Shown here piece after piece: positions 7,783 through 16,743 of a stretch of 64,000 bases of DNA. Under the pieces are notes generated by a model. It saw nothing but the letters and a program-made list of their open reading frames with translations, made no database searches and was not told where the DNA came from. This DNA is from JAJYSO01 sp964579505. GTDB lineage: Bacteria; Bacteroidota; Bacteroidia; Flavobacteriales; Flavobacteriaceae. The position numbers and the translations under genes are program-made. Numbering within the stretch: position 1 is the first letter of the stretch; every line of letters starts with the position of its first letter. The DNA lies in assembly GCA_964579505.1 (NCBI GenBank), contig CAZOGC010000003.1:124001-188000 (forward strand), given 5' to 3'.

Positions 7783-8109
7783 TTACATAATACTCTGCAA
7801 TTTAGTCTGTTTAAGAAACGAATCGAGTAGTTCCATTACCACGTTTCTTTTATCTTCCGGGAGTTTTTGGATGTCGGTTATTTTCTTTAGCAAATCCTTT
7901 TCCAACACGGTATCGGTGTTGCCAACGAGATAATCCAAAGATACATCCAGCACATCAGCTATTTTGGTTGCAATCTCAATAGAGGGTTTAATCTCGTTAC
8001 GCTCGTATCTTCCAATGGTAACGGCAATCGTTCCCACTTCCTTGGCTAACTCACTTTGAGAAAGCTTTTTCTTTTTTCGGGCAACAGCCACATTTTCACC
8101 AAAACTCAT
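7783..8109 (-). CDS. Xre/HTH_3 repressor (copy B)
   Basis: Same 108 residues as the protein at 373-699, with the same divergent promoter region (8152-8181 for the repressor, 8194-8233 for the operon, with both ATCGGAAA repeats). Two identical repressor genes would double the dose and keep both modules under one control. Confidence 0.93.
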   Translation of the reverse strand: MSFGENVAVARKKKKLSQSELAKEVGTIAVTIGRYERNEIKPSIEIATKIADVLDVSLDYLVGNTDTVLEKDLLKKITDIQKLPEDKRNVVMELLDSFLKQTKLQSIM

Positions 8110-8193
8110 ATCGTAAACGCTTTATTAGAAGCACTAAAAGTAATGCTTTAGCAAAAATACAACACTTATTTGCTATATCAAAATCGCAAAAGC

Positions 8194-8233
8194 TTGTTTG
8201 TTTAAATCGGAAATGCTACTTTTGTATCGGAAA
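8194..8233 (+). promoter_or_regulatory. Primase operon promoter and operator repeats (copy B)
   Basis: TTG (8194-8196), 20 nt, TACTTTTG (8217-8224), with ATCGGAAA at 8206-8213 and 8226-8233, as in copy A. Confidence 0.65.
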
Positions 8234-8266
8234 CGATAGATAAACTTTTTTCAAAATTTTTTTGCA

Positions 8267-9664
8267 ATGGAGATACAAGAGATAAAAAACAGGCTCACAT
8301 TAGCCCAAGTCCTGCACTACTACCACCTAAAACCCGATAAGCAACTGCGGTTAAACTGTCCTTTTCATAACGACAAAACCCCGAGTATGCAAGTGTATTA
8401 CAAAACGCATACGGCTTATTGTTTTTCGAGCAACTGCAAAACCCACGGCAAAAGCTTGGATGTCATCGACTTTATAATGCACAAGGAGAATTTAACGAAA
8501 AGGGAAGCGATTTTAAAAGCCCAATCAATGATTAGTGGTGCGACCACACCGACAAAACCACCAACGGAAGAACCGGCAAGAAAAGTTTATGCCGAGCCAA
8601 GCCGAAGAACGGTGCTTACTCAATTATTTACCTACTTCAAAAATGCCATACACAACAGCAAACCTGCACAGGAGTATCTACAAAGTAGATGTTTGGATTT
8701 TACGAAAACGGAAGTGGGTTACAATAGCGGTCAGTTCCATCACGGATCCCGGCGAGACAAGCAATTAATACAATCCTGCATAAAGCTGGGCCTGCTCTTG
8801 GACTTGGGAACGAAAAGCAGAACGGGAAATCCGGCCTACAAGCCTTTTGGGAAATGGGGTATCGTGTTTGCCCTGCGGAACAAAAGTAATGAAATCGTAT
8901 CGCTTTACTTCCGCAGTACATTGGGCAAAAAAGAGCAACGACATTTTTATTTACGGAACAGACAAGGTTTATATCCAAAATATCCGTCTGCGGCGACTCG
9001 CCGCCTGATATTGACCGAAAGTATCATTGATGCAGCTTCACTATTGGAGCAGGAAAAAATCAAGGCTCATTATGAGGTACTGGCACTCTTTGGCACAAAC
9101 GGATTTACAGATGAACACACGGAGGCCGTGAGCCAATTAAAGGAACTTGAAGAGATTATATTTTTCTTAGATGGCGATGATGCAGGAAATAAAGCGGTAG
9201 AAAAATATGCCCCAATGTTGAAGGCACTGAAATCCCGACCACATTCGGGACTCAAAGCAGATTATCCAAGCGTTACCATATCAAACGTGCAAGTACCCGA
9301 AAACGAAGATGTAAACAGCTTATTGCAAGGTCATAGTGGGGATATTTTACACCACTTGGTCAATACCCGGAAAGAATACGACTTTTTATTTTCAAGCGGT
9401 GAGCCACCGCAGGCAGATATTTTTCTTTCAACTGAAGAAAAAACAACTGAAGAAATCCCAGTTGAAAATAAAAAAGCTGAAGCAGTAAAAACCCGCCTGA
9501 CGGACGGGCAGGCAGGACTGGACACCAACGTTTCGACAGGGCTCAACGCAAGCAATCCTTACAATCTGAAATACCGAGGCAACGCAGCACAATACCAAAT
9601 CAAAGGCTTTAAAGTAGAGCAGTTGGACAGCTTAAAAATCACACTTCAAATTACAATCCAATGA
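8267..9664 (+). CDS. CHC2/TOPRIM primase-like protein (copy B)
   Basis: Identical in sequence to the 465-residue protein at 857-2254, including the C31/H34/C52/C57 zinc finger and TOPRIM acidic residues. It again overlaps the ATPase gene by 4 bases. No sign of decay, so both copies could be functional. Confidence 0.9.
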   Translation: MEIQEIKNRLTLAQVLHYYHLKPDKQLRLNCPFHNDKTPSMQVYYKTHTAYCFSSNCKTHGKSLDVIDFIMHKENLTKREAILKAQSMISGATTPTKPPTEEPARKVYAEPSRRTVLTQLFTYFKNAIHNSKPAQEYLQSRCLDFTKTEVGYNSGQFHHGSRRDKQLIQSCIKLGLLLDLGTKSRTGNPAYKPFGKWGIVFALRNKSNEIVSLYFRSTLGKKEQRHFYLRNRQGLYPKYPSAATRRLILTESIIDAASLLEQEKIKAHYEVLALFGTNGFTDEHTEAVSQLKELEEIIFFLDGDDAGNKAVEKYAPMLKALKSRPHSGLKADYPSVTISNVQVPENEDVNSLLQGHSGDILHHLVNTRKEYDFLFSSGEPPQADIFLSTEEKTTEEIPVENKKAEAVKTRLTDGQAGLDTNVSTGLNASNPYNLKYRGNAAQYQIKGFKVEQLDSLKITLQITIQ

Positions 9665-11019
9665 ACACAATCACATTAAAATTAGACCTTTACGAGTTTA
9701 ACCAAGTAGAAAAGACGTGTAAAACAGTAGCCGAAAAACTGGGCTTGCAAAAGGATAAAGTAGAAGCCGATTTAATGCAGCTTACAAGCCTATTGGAATT
9801 TTACAGGGAAAAAGAATTGCACAACAATAAAGGAAATAATAAACAGACGGTTACCGTCCCGACAGCCACAGCCACCAAGTGCATAGAGTTTTTGAAACAA
9901 GAAAAATTAATTAATAGAATAAACGAATTGATAGGAAAATCAGGAATAGTAGGCGAAGAAACCAACCGTATTTTGCTCTTTGTTATTGCATCGAGTTACA
10001 AAATGAACGAAACACTTCACGCCCTAATACAAGGCAGTTCCGGAAGCGGAAAAACAAGACTGTTAAAAGTTATCAGCCAAATGATGCCGGATGAAGATGT
10101 AAAGCGATATACAAGGGTTACGGACAATAGTTTTTACAATCAGGACGAATATTTTTTTGTGAACAAATTGATATGCTTTGAAGATTTAGACGGACTGAAA
10201 GAAGAAGCCTTGTTGGCGGTAAGGGAATTACAATCCAACGAAATCCTGCGTACGTCCACCAGTTTAAAAGACAAGAACGGAAGCATCACCGGAGGCGAGC
10301 GCATCGTAAGAGGCCCGATAGCTTCGCTATCCTGCACCACCAAAGGCGAAATGTACGAGGACAACATCAGCAGGAGTTTTTTAATAGCAGTGGATGAAAG
10401 CAGGGAACAGACTTTAAAAGTCATCCAGTACCAAAACCAAAAAGCATCGGGCATCATCGACAAGGAAGAAGCCAAAAAGATAACGAGCTTCGTCCGGAAC
10501 TGCATCAGATTGTTACAGCCGTATGAAGTGGTCAATCCCTATGCCACCAAAATAAAGCTCCCCGAAACAGCCCATAAAATAAGACGGCTGAACGAACTCT
10601 ATCAAAGTTTTGTGCGGCAAATAACCTTACTGAACCAATACCAACGAAAACGAGACAAACAAGGAAGATTGATTACAGAGAAAGCAGATTTACAAATGGC
10701 TTGTGATATTCTTTTTGAAAGCATTGTACTGAAAGTGGATGAACTGGACGGCAGTTTAAGACAGTTTTTTGAGCGACTGAAAAGCTATTTAAAAGAGCAA
10801 AATCAAGAGTTCACACAACGAGAAATCCGCCAAGAATTAAACATCAGCAAAGCCCAATGCAGTAGAAATATCGGGCGGTTGCAGTCAATGGAGTATATCA
10901 CAAGTAAATACTCAAACAATTTAAGGCGGGTAAGTTATAAGGTAGATTATTGGGATAATTACGCTAAAATCAGAGCCAAAATAAAGGACGATTTAACCAA
11001 TCAAATAGAAGCATTATAG
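9661..11019 (+). CDS. AAA-type ATPase (copy B)
   Basis: Identical to the 452-residue ATPase at 2251-3609 with Walker A GSSGSGKT and Walker B LICFEDLDG. It forms the second gene of the copy B primase operon, and its stop codon again touches the repeat cluster. Confidence 0.83.
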   Translation: MNTITLKLDLYEFNQVEKTCKTVAEKLGLQKDKVEADLMQLTSLLEFYREKELHNNKGNNKQTVTVPTATATKCIEFLKQEKLINRINELIGKSGIVGEETNRILLFVIASSYKMNETLHALIQGSSGSGKTRLLKVISQMMPDEDVKRYTRVTDNSFYNQDEYFFVNKLICFEDLDGLKEEALLAVRELQSNEILRTSTSLKDKNGSITGGERIVRGPIASLSCTTKGEMYEDNISRSFLIAVDESREQTLKVIQYQNQKASGIIDKEEAKKITSFVRNCIRLLQPYEVVNPYATKIKLPETAHKIRRLNELYQSFVRQITLLNQYQRKRDKQGRLITEKADLQMACDILFESIVLKVDELDGSLRQFFERLKSYLKEQNQEFTQREIRQELNISKAQCSRNIGRLQSMEYITSKYSNNLRRVSYKVDYWDNYAKIRAKIKDDLTNQIEAL

Positions 11020-11098
11020 GAACAATAAGGAACGATTATGGAACAATTTAAAATGATTAATATCAGTAGTTTAAGTAATGAAATAGCCTTATTGTTCC
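11019..11098. repeat. Iteron-like repeats and 12-bp inverted repeat (copy B)
   Basis: GGAACRAT repeats at 11019, 11029 and 11040 and the inverted arm at 11087-11098, identical to 3609-3688. Confidence 0.7.
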
Positions 11099-11191
11099 CT
11101 GTTTCATCAGGTGTATGTGTGTATCAAAGGAGCAAATCATCATAGCTCAATATTTAAGCGCCGATTATCGGCTTCCACAAAGTATAGGTGT

Positions 11192-12133
11192 ATGGGCAGA
11201 CCGAAAAACATCGTAGTCATAAACGAAGATTACAGAAACTTAGCAGAACAGTTTTACAAATACCTTTTAAGACTGGGCTACAATCCCAAGACCAGTAAAT
11301 CAAGATACCATTATTTATGCGAGTTCCTGCACTGGTTAGAGCAAAAAGGATTGTTGGGAATTACTCAAATCACAGCTTTAGAAGTTACAAACTATTACCA
11401 ATACATCAGTGAAAGACCGAGCAAAAAAGATGGAGGAATATTAAACCAAAAAACCACGCATAGCCATATGCGGATAATCCGGGACCTTTTTATAATGCTA
11501 CAAAACGAGGGTAGAGTAAATAGTAATCCCTGCAGTACCTTAAAGTTCCCATACCCAAAAGCAAGAGAAGAAAGAATCGTTTTAGACCGGGAAGAAACCC
11601 AGCAACTGTACAAAGCAACTGAAACCGCCCGGGAACGAGCCATTTTAAGTTTAGCCTATGGATGTGGGTTAAGAGTTGGAGAGCTTGTAAGCTGCAATAT
11701 TGAAGACATCAGACTACGAGAAAAAATCATCATCATCCCAAAAGGAAAAGGAAACAAAAGACGAGTTGTACCCCTATCAAACGGAGTAGTCAAAGACTTG
11801 GCAGATTACTATTACAACGAAAGAGAGAACCTAACCAAAGGACGGGATTACAACCCAAAAGAAAGTGCTTTTATGTTGCACGGCAGAGGCGGAAGAATGC
11901 AAAAATGGACATACAACAAGGTTTTAAAACAACTCATCGACAAAACCGAAAATGAACAGTTGAAAGAAAAACAAATCAGCATCCACAATTTACGACACTC
12001 AATCGCAACACATCTTTTAGAACAAGGAATACCGGTAGAACAAGTAAGATTATTTTTAGGACACTCACAACTGGAAACCACCCAAATTTATACGCATATC
12101 AATCAAAAGCAATTGGATGATTTAATCACTTAA
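11192..12133 (+). CDS. Tyrosine recombinase, catalytically complete (copy B)
   Basis: Identical to the recombinase at 3782-4723 with all catalytic residues (R161, Lys 184-186, H265, R268, H291, Y300). The start is chosen at the internal ATG giving MGRPKN, as in copy A. Confidence 0.92.
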   Translation: MGRPKNIVVINEDYRNLAEQFYKYLLRLGYNPKTSKSRYHYLCEFLHWLEQKGLLGITQITALEVTNYYQYISERPSKKDGGILNQKTTHSHMRIIRDLFIMLQNEGRVNSNPCSTLKFPYPKAREERIVLDREETQQLYKATETARERAILSLAYGCGLRVGELVSCNIEDIRLREKIIIIPKGKGNKRRVVPLSNGVVKDLADYYYNERENLTKGRDYNPKESAFMLHGRGGRMQKWTYNKVLKQLIDKTENEQLKEKQISIHNLRHSIATHLLEQGIPVEQVRLFLGHSQLETTQIYTHINQKQLDDLIT

Positions 12134-12162
12134 TTTTTTCTTTCAACTGAAACCAAAAGGAT

Positions 12163-13035
12163 ATGGAATTACGAGATTATTTAGAACAGGAATACAGCAA
12201 AACAAGCATAAGCGGATATGAAAATATGATAAACCGCTTTTTATTGACCGTTGGAAATAGAGCGGAAAAAGCCAGCTATACGGACGTTTTAGATTACATC
12301 GGATTATTGAGAGAACAAGGCTTGCACCCAAAGAGCTTGCGTAACAATTTGTTTGCCATAAAGATTTACTACCGTTATTTAGTGGCCATAGGAAAGCGAA
12401 AAGACCACCCTTGCCAGTATCTGTATCTGAAAGACCAAATCAACCGACAAATCCAAGTAGAAAGCCTTTACCCCAAAGAAATACTGCAAGAACTCTACGA
12501 CAACTGGAAAAGCAAAAATCCGGAACATCAAACCCGGGACAAAATCATCATTAGTTTACTCATCTACCAAGCATTAACAGTTTTAGAAATCAGCCAACTA
12601 AAAGTAAGCGACATCAGCCTTGAAAACGGTACAATCAACATCAAAGCAAACGTAAAGAACAAAGGCAGAAAACTAAGCCTAAAACCCAATCAAATATTAC
12701 TGTTCCACAATTACCAAAAACACGACTGGAAATATTACTGGAGAAAACAGAAGCCAAGCAAACGAACCGATTATTTTTTAATGAACGAACAAGGATTACA
12801 GCTTTGGCAAGGCGGAATAAACCGAATGATAAACCAATACCGGGACAAGCAAAACAAGTTAATCCCACTCAAAATAAGACAGTCCGTAATTGCCCATTTA
12901 CTCAAAGAAAATAACGACATCCGAATCGTACAGGAATTTGCAGGACACCGCAGAACAGCAAGTACCGAAGCCTACAAACAAACCGGATTAGAGGAACTGA
13001 AATCAGCCATCGAAAGACTACATCCCCTTCAATAA
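12163..13035 (+). CDS. Degenerate tyrosine recombinase partner (copy B)
   Basis: Identical to the 290-residue protein at 4753-5625, with the same replaced catalytic positions (T139, L236) and retained R239, H262 and Y271. Confidence 0.85.
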   Translation: MELRDYLEQEYSKTSISGYENMINRFLLTVGNRAEKASYTDVLDYIGLLREQGLHPKSLRNNLFAIKIYYRYLVAIGKRKDHPCQYLYLKDQINRQIQVESLYPKEILQELYDNWKSKNPEHQTRDKIIISLLIYQALTVLEISQLKVSDISLENGTINIKANVKNKGRKLSLKPNQILLFHNYQKHDWKYYWRKQKPSKRTDYFLMNEQGLQLWQGGINRMINQYRDKQNKLIPLKIRQSVIAHLLKENNDIRIVQEFAGHRRTASTEAYKQTGLEELKSAIERLHPLQ

Positions 13036-13778
13036 AATAGGTAAAAAATAAATGCTTCTTTTTCTCGGGATGAATTTAATGACCCACCCTCTAGCGCTAA
13101 AAAGGCAGAAAAAAGGCTTTCCCCCTGCACGGCTGTTTTTCCGTCATAGTTTTTGTAGCCCACGCTATACAGCACATTGCTTTTTGCTTTTTAGCCCGTT
13201 TATTTTTTTCAATTGAAAAAAGCAAAAATCAAAGAGCTGCGCCACTGCACAAAAACAAAAACCTACGCCGGAAAAAACAGCCTGAGCTACTTCGCATAAT
13301 TCCAGCTTGGCGCAATACGGGCAACCGTTACAAATCAAGGTTCGGTCTTTTAAGATAGTACATACAAATATCAACTTTACTACAATGAAAATCCGCACTG
13401 CGCCAAGCTGCCCGGGACATTATGCGAAATAGCCCCAACGCTCAAAAGCCCTTTTCCTGCCTTTTTTCCAACGCTGCCCACCCTGAAAATGGTATCCCTT
13501 AAAAAAAAGAAGCATTTATTTTTTGGTTTATAGTTGGGGGCATCTTCCAAGCCCCCAAACCCCTTTGGATGCTCATTTTTTATAAAGCAAAACTCTACCG
13601 CACACAAGCCAACGCTTCGTTTTACTTTACAAAAAATCGAGCTTTGATACTTAATTAACTTTGTACGGATTTTTTCTTTCATCTGAAAACCCTGAAAGAA
13701 CTGAATTACAAATCCCTGCGGGGCTTTTTTCAATTGAAAATAAAAAAGTTCTGACAATTATTTTTAACTTTACACCCA
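13036..13778. other. Structured non-coding stretch after recombinases (copy B)
   Basis: Same elements as 5626-6368: 18-bp palindrome 13204-13221, interrupted inverted repeat 13286-13433, GGGGGC hairpin 13534-13558, -7 box TAACTTTG 13656-13663 and 14-bp palindrome 13727-13740. No gene seen. Confidence 0.6.
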
Positions 13779-14609
13779 ATGGGTTGCATCAAACTGGACA
13801 TATTAAATCGAGAGTTTACAGGCTTAAAGGTCGTGTACAGAAATCCGAGTTCGGACAAAAAAAGCGCACAGAGGTTTTTAAGTGTAGACCCATTGGCCGC
13901 GAAATATCCTTATAACGGAGTTTATAATTTTTCTGAAAACCGAGTGGTTGATGCAGTGGAATTGGAAGGGTTAGAAAAGATAATCATCACAGATGCTCTG
14001 AACAAGGAGAAATATATGGGAAATATGTGGAAGATTATTAACAACAACAGTAAACTGCGAAATATTTATTATTCCATTTCTAGAGCAGATAGGATGAGTA
14101 CACAGATGGTTATTTTTGGAATATTACCTACAGATAACACAAACAATAGTAATAGATTAGGTTTAACTTTGCATCGTATGGCGGGAGCTGTAAATGCCTT
14201 TAAAAAGGGATTTCATTTTTCGAATGAAAATTTATATAAAAAGATTTTTAAATTGAATAATCTTGATGGAAATAAATTGATAAAAAATTATAGTAAAGGA
14301 AGGAAGATATGGTTTGTAGGACTTGACCCTGCTGATGTCGGAAAAAATGCTATTAAAGGAACAAAAACTCTAATGCATGAAATTAATCAACACTTAAAAA
14401 ATGATTTGAATGGAAAAAATATTTCTCAGGAATTGGAACATTTTATGAATTTTAGTAATCCCAACAAATCATGGGAGTATAATATGAAACATTATTTTAA
14501 AACTGGATCTCCTTCTTTAAAAAATATACCTTCTCAGAGTATTCAAGGTAAGATAAATACAGCAATAGATAAATCTGCATTAGAACTTCTTAAAAAGAGT
14601 AAATTATGA
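13779..14609 (+). CDS. Orphan Rhs tip with HExxxH toxin domain (toxin 2)
   Basis: A 276-residue protein. The first 35 residues are identical to toxin 1, then the core motif is SVDPLAAKYPYNGVYNFSENRV followed by a variable domain. That domain contains TLMHEINQHLKND, a HExxxH motif, with ELEHF about 20 residues downstream as a possible third metal ligand. This suggests a zinc metallopeptidase-like toxin, though the spacing differs from the usual HExxH and the family is not recognised. The stop overlaps the next start (ATGA at 14606-14609), coupling the toxin to a lipoprotein immunity gene. Codon usage is AT-rich in the toxin part, as for the other variable domains here. Confidence 0.78.
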   Translation: MGCIKLDILNREFTGLKVVYRNPSSDKKSAQRFLSVDPLAAKYPYNGVYNFSENRVVDAVELEGLEKIIITDALNKEKYMGNMWKIINNNSKLRNIYYSISRADRMSTQMVIFGILPTDNTNNSNRLGLTLHRMAGAVNAFKKGFHFSNENLYKKIFKLNNLDGNKLIKNYSKGRKIWFVGLDPADVGKNAIKGTKTLMHEINQHLKNDLNGKNISQELEHFMNFSNPNKSWEYNMKHYFKTGSPSLKNIPSQSIQGKINTAIDKSALELLKKSKL

Positions 14610-15280
14610 GGTTAAAATATATACTTGTAGCCATGTGTGCTACTTATTTTAGTTCTTGTCAGGACATACACCAAAATTCACAGGATAAAACAGATACCCT
14701 CTCCAAATCCTTATTCCAAAAGCAAACAGCAAAAAAAGACAGTACGGCGAAAGAAAATTTAAATACTGAAAGCGAAAAAGAAAAATCTCCATTTATTTAT
14801 AAATATTCATTGGGCGATTGGTTTGCATTTGGAGCAATTAATGGTTATTTCTATCCTTTAAAAATTATAGATAAAAATAATAAAGATACTATAAGTGATG
14901 TGTTTTTAGAATATGACAATGGGGTATACTTGATTCGTTCTTATCGATTAGGATATTATTATCCTATTCGTTTACCTTTATTTTACTCTGAATTTCATTT
15001 TGACACCCCTTGTTCTCGTTCTAAGTTATATAAACATTTGTCTTATAGGTATAGTAAATATATGGGCTTAGAGATAGAGGGAGTTAATTATAATTTTTTA
15101 ACGGATTTTAAATTGGTAGATGAGGATAATATGACATATAAAGTCATCCAAAAAGAATTTTATGAAAAAGATTGGGAAACACCTACAAAGCTTACAGGAT
15201 TAAGAGTATTTACTATTTCGATGGTCAAAGGAACCATCGAATATGAAACTAAAAAAGAATTTGACAAACAATGGTATTAA
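14606..15280 (+). CDS. Lipoprotein immunity protein for toxin 2
   Basis: A 224-residue protein starting MRLKYILVAMCATYFSSCQD, a signal peptide ending in a lipobox with Cys18. A Lys/Ser/Thr-rich linker of about 45 residues leads to a globular domain (about residues 65-224) rich in aromatic residues. Its start overlaps the toxin stop. As a lipid-anchored periplasmic protein it fits a neutraliser of a toxin that works outside the cytoplasm. I recognise no family. The 3' end overlaps, in another frame, the start of the next Rhs cassette. Confidence 0.72.
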   Translation: MRLKYILVAMCATYFSSCQDIHQNSQDKTDTLSKSLFQKQTAKKDSTAKENLNTESEKEKSPFIYKYSLGDWFAFGAINGYFYPLKIIDKNNKDTISDVFLEYDNGVYLIRSYRLGYYYPIRLPLFYSEFHFDTPCSRSKLYKHLSYRYSKYMGLEIEGVNYNFLTDFKLVDEDNMTYKVIQKEFYEKDWETPTKLTGLRVFTISMVKGTIEYETKKEFDKQWY

Positions 15281-16121
15281 ACATTTTTATCCTTATAAAT
15301 ACAACGGAAAAGAACTCAATGAAGAACTGGGTTTAGACTGGTATGATTACGGAGCCCGGTTTTATGACCCGGCCATAGGAAGATGGTTAAGTGTGGACCC
15401 GTTAGCGGAAAAGATGACAAATTGGTCGCCCTACAATTATGCACTAAATAATCCGATAAATTTGGTGGATTCAACAGGGATGGCGCCGGAGTGGATTGAA
15501 GTAACAAAAAACAAAGACGGCACATACAATGTTGAAAAAGGAGTAGCCAATTCTGATAAAAATGTCTATGTGGTAGATAAAAATGGAAAACGTACCGGTG
15601 AAGTGTTAGGGCAAATGCTAACCAAATATTCGTTCTTTTCTGATAATGGAACAGTGATTAAAAATGCTACTATTGATTTAAATGATAATTCAGGACAGGA
15701 ATTTATAGATAAAGAAATTATTGGCGATAATCCTTTTATTGGTTCTTATATGTTAAACGCTACAGGGGGAGAACACTATGATTTTAAAGTTAGGGGAATA
15801 GCTAAAGGATTAACTCAAGAAGCTGAAAATCAATACAAATATAGGGGCATGACTTTAAATGGTAAGATAGCCTCGGCCAGAGACATAGGCAATTATGCTG
15901 CTGGATATATTGCAGGAAAAAACGGCTTTAGCTGGAATGGAGCTCGGTTTGGGTTTGATGGGCTTCAAAGTTTGCAAGAAATGAATTTTACAACAGAAGG
16001 ACTACCTACTCAACGTGCCCAAAGGAAAGGATATAATAGAGGCCATTCCGTATTTCAAGAAATCAAGTTTAAAAGAATCCTGCAGAAGTCAAAACATCCA
16101 TTTACAAGTAGGATATGGTAA
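15243..16121 (+). CDS. Orphan Rhs core with C-terminal toxin of uncertain family (toxin 3)
   Basis: A 292-residue reading frame. From about residue 17 it shows the Rhs core YPYKYNGKELNEELGLDW, GARFYDPAIGRWLSVDPLAEK and NYALNNPINLVDSTG. The C-terminal 200 residues hold YDFKVRG, the ARDIGNYAAGYIAGKNG segment and RAQRKGYNRGH. This looks like a known but to me not nameable polymorphic-toxin domain, possibly of the Ntox44 type. The start is uncertain: the ATG at 15243 lies inside the previous immunity gene, and no GCTAGTGCGCG repeat precedes this cassette, unlike the following ones. Translation may depend on the upstream gene. Its stop overlaps the next start by 7 bases. Confidence 0.7.
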   Translation: MKLKKNLTNNGIKHFYPYKYNGKELNEELGLDWYDYGARFYDPAIGRWLSVDPLAEKMTNWSPYNYALNNPINLVDSTGMAPEWIEVTKNKDGTYNVEKGVANSDKNVYVVDKNGKRTGEVLGQMLTKYSFFSDNGTVIKNATIDLNDNSGQEFIDKEIIGDNPFIGSYMLNATGGEHYDFKVRGIAKGLTQEAENQYKYRGMTLNGKIASARDIGNYAAGYIAGKNGFSWNGARFGFDGLQSLQEMNFTTEGLPTQRAQRKGYNRGHSVFQEIKFKRILQKSKHPFTSRIW

Positions 16122-16570
16122 AGAAATTAATAAAATATACCGGAGTATTCATTTTATTTATGGCGATAATTCTGATAATATGGGATCAAAAACGGTCTTT
16201 TTATTGTCTATCAGATAGTCAATGTATAACAGTATGGAAGCGTTTTGGGAACAAGTGTTACATTATTCCAGGGAAATATTATGGAATTTTCAAACCCTCC
16301 TCAAGTTATGTGAAAACTACAAATATGAATTCAGTTACTGTTATATGGAAAAACAATAATAGCTTACTTATTGATGCAAAAAAGAATGTAGAAGCTATCA
16401 ATAAATTCTCGGATTCAATTTCAATTGAGTTATATAGTAAAGAAAGAAATAAAAACGACAGTTTATACACTTATATCGAAAATCATTATCGAAAGTACAA
16501 ACTCAAAACAACATATTTAAGCATAAATATTGAAGAAAATTATATCACGGATAAAAATAAGGGTCAATAA
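16115..16570 (+). CDS. Membrane-anchored immunity protein for toxin 3
   Basis: A 151-residue protein with one N-terminal membrane segment (about residues 6-23, KYTGVFILFMAIILIIW) followed by a soluble domain that should face the periplasm. The start codon overlaps the toxin stop (ATGGTAA at 16115-16121), so the two are translationally coupled. Position and topology mark it as the cognate immunity protein; the family is not recognised. Confidence 0.7.
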   Translation: MVKKLIKYTGVFILFMAIILIIWDQKRSFYCLSDSQCITVWKRFGNKCYIIPGKYYGIFKPSSSYVKTTNMNSVTVIWKNNNSLLIDAKKNVEAINKFSDSISIELYSKERNKNDSLYTYIENHYRKYKLKTTYLSINIEENYITDKNKGQ

Positions 16571-16617
16571 ACTATCGGGGCAAGCTCCGGTTCAAAAGGG
16601 TCGTTCGAAAGTCAAAA

Positions 16618-16743
16618 CCCCGCTAGTGCGCGAATCCTTTCGCGGTTTTTTTACCCCGCTAGTGCGCGATTGCATCCCCGCTAGTGCGCGAATCCTTTCG
16701 CGGTTTTTTTACCCTTTCTAAAAAATGCTTATTTTTAGGCAAT
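16618..16743 (+). repeat. GCTAGTGCGCG hairpin repeats between Rhs cassettes
   Basis: Three copies of CCCCGCTAGTGCGCG start at 16618, 16654 and 16676. The first and third continue into CGCGAATCCTTTCGCG, a perfect 6-bp stem with 4-nt loop, then GTTTTTTTA, which is a good intrinsic terminator. The middle one continues as GCGCGATTGCAT. The block then runs into a conserved leader (AAAAATGCTTATTTTT hairpin and AGGCAAT) immediately before the next Rhs core ATG. Confidence 0.8.

Larger units (their letters stand above)
7411..13882. repeat. Tandem direct repeat, copy B (7410-bp period)
   Basis: Second copy of bases 1-6472. It ends at base 13882 in the middle of the Rhs-core SVDPL codons, where the following sequence switches to a different toxin. 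From 13881 the next 90 or so bases match the Rhs core at 20457-20548 with only three differences, which marks the junction as a recombination point inside conserved core DNA. Confidence 0.97.

Noticed and set aside
1..13882. Assembly duplication as the explanation of the tandem repeat
   Set aside because: Not excluded, but the two copies join to different toxins in a biologically sensible place (Rhs core), which an assembly error would not easily produce. Long reads would decide.
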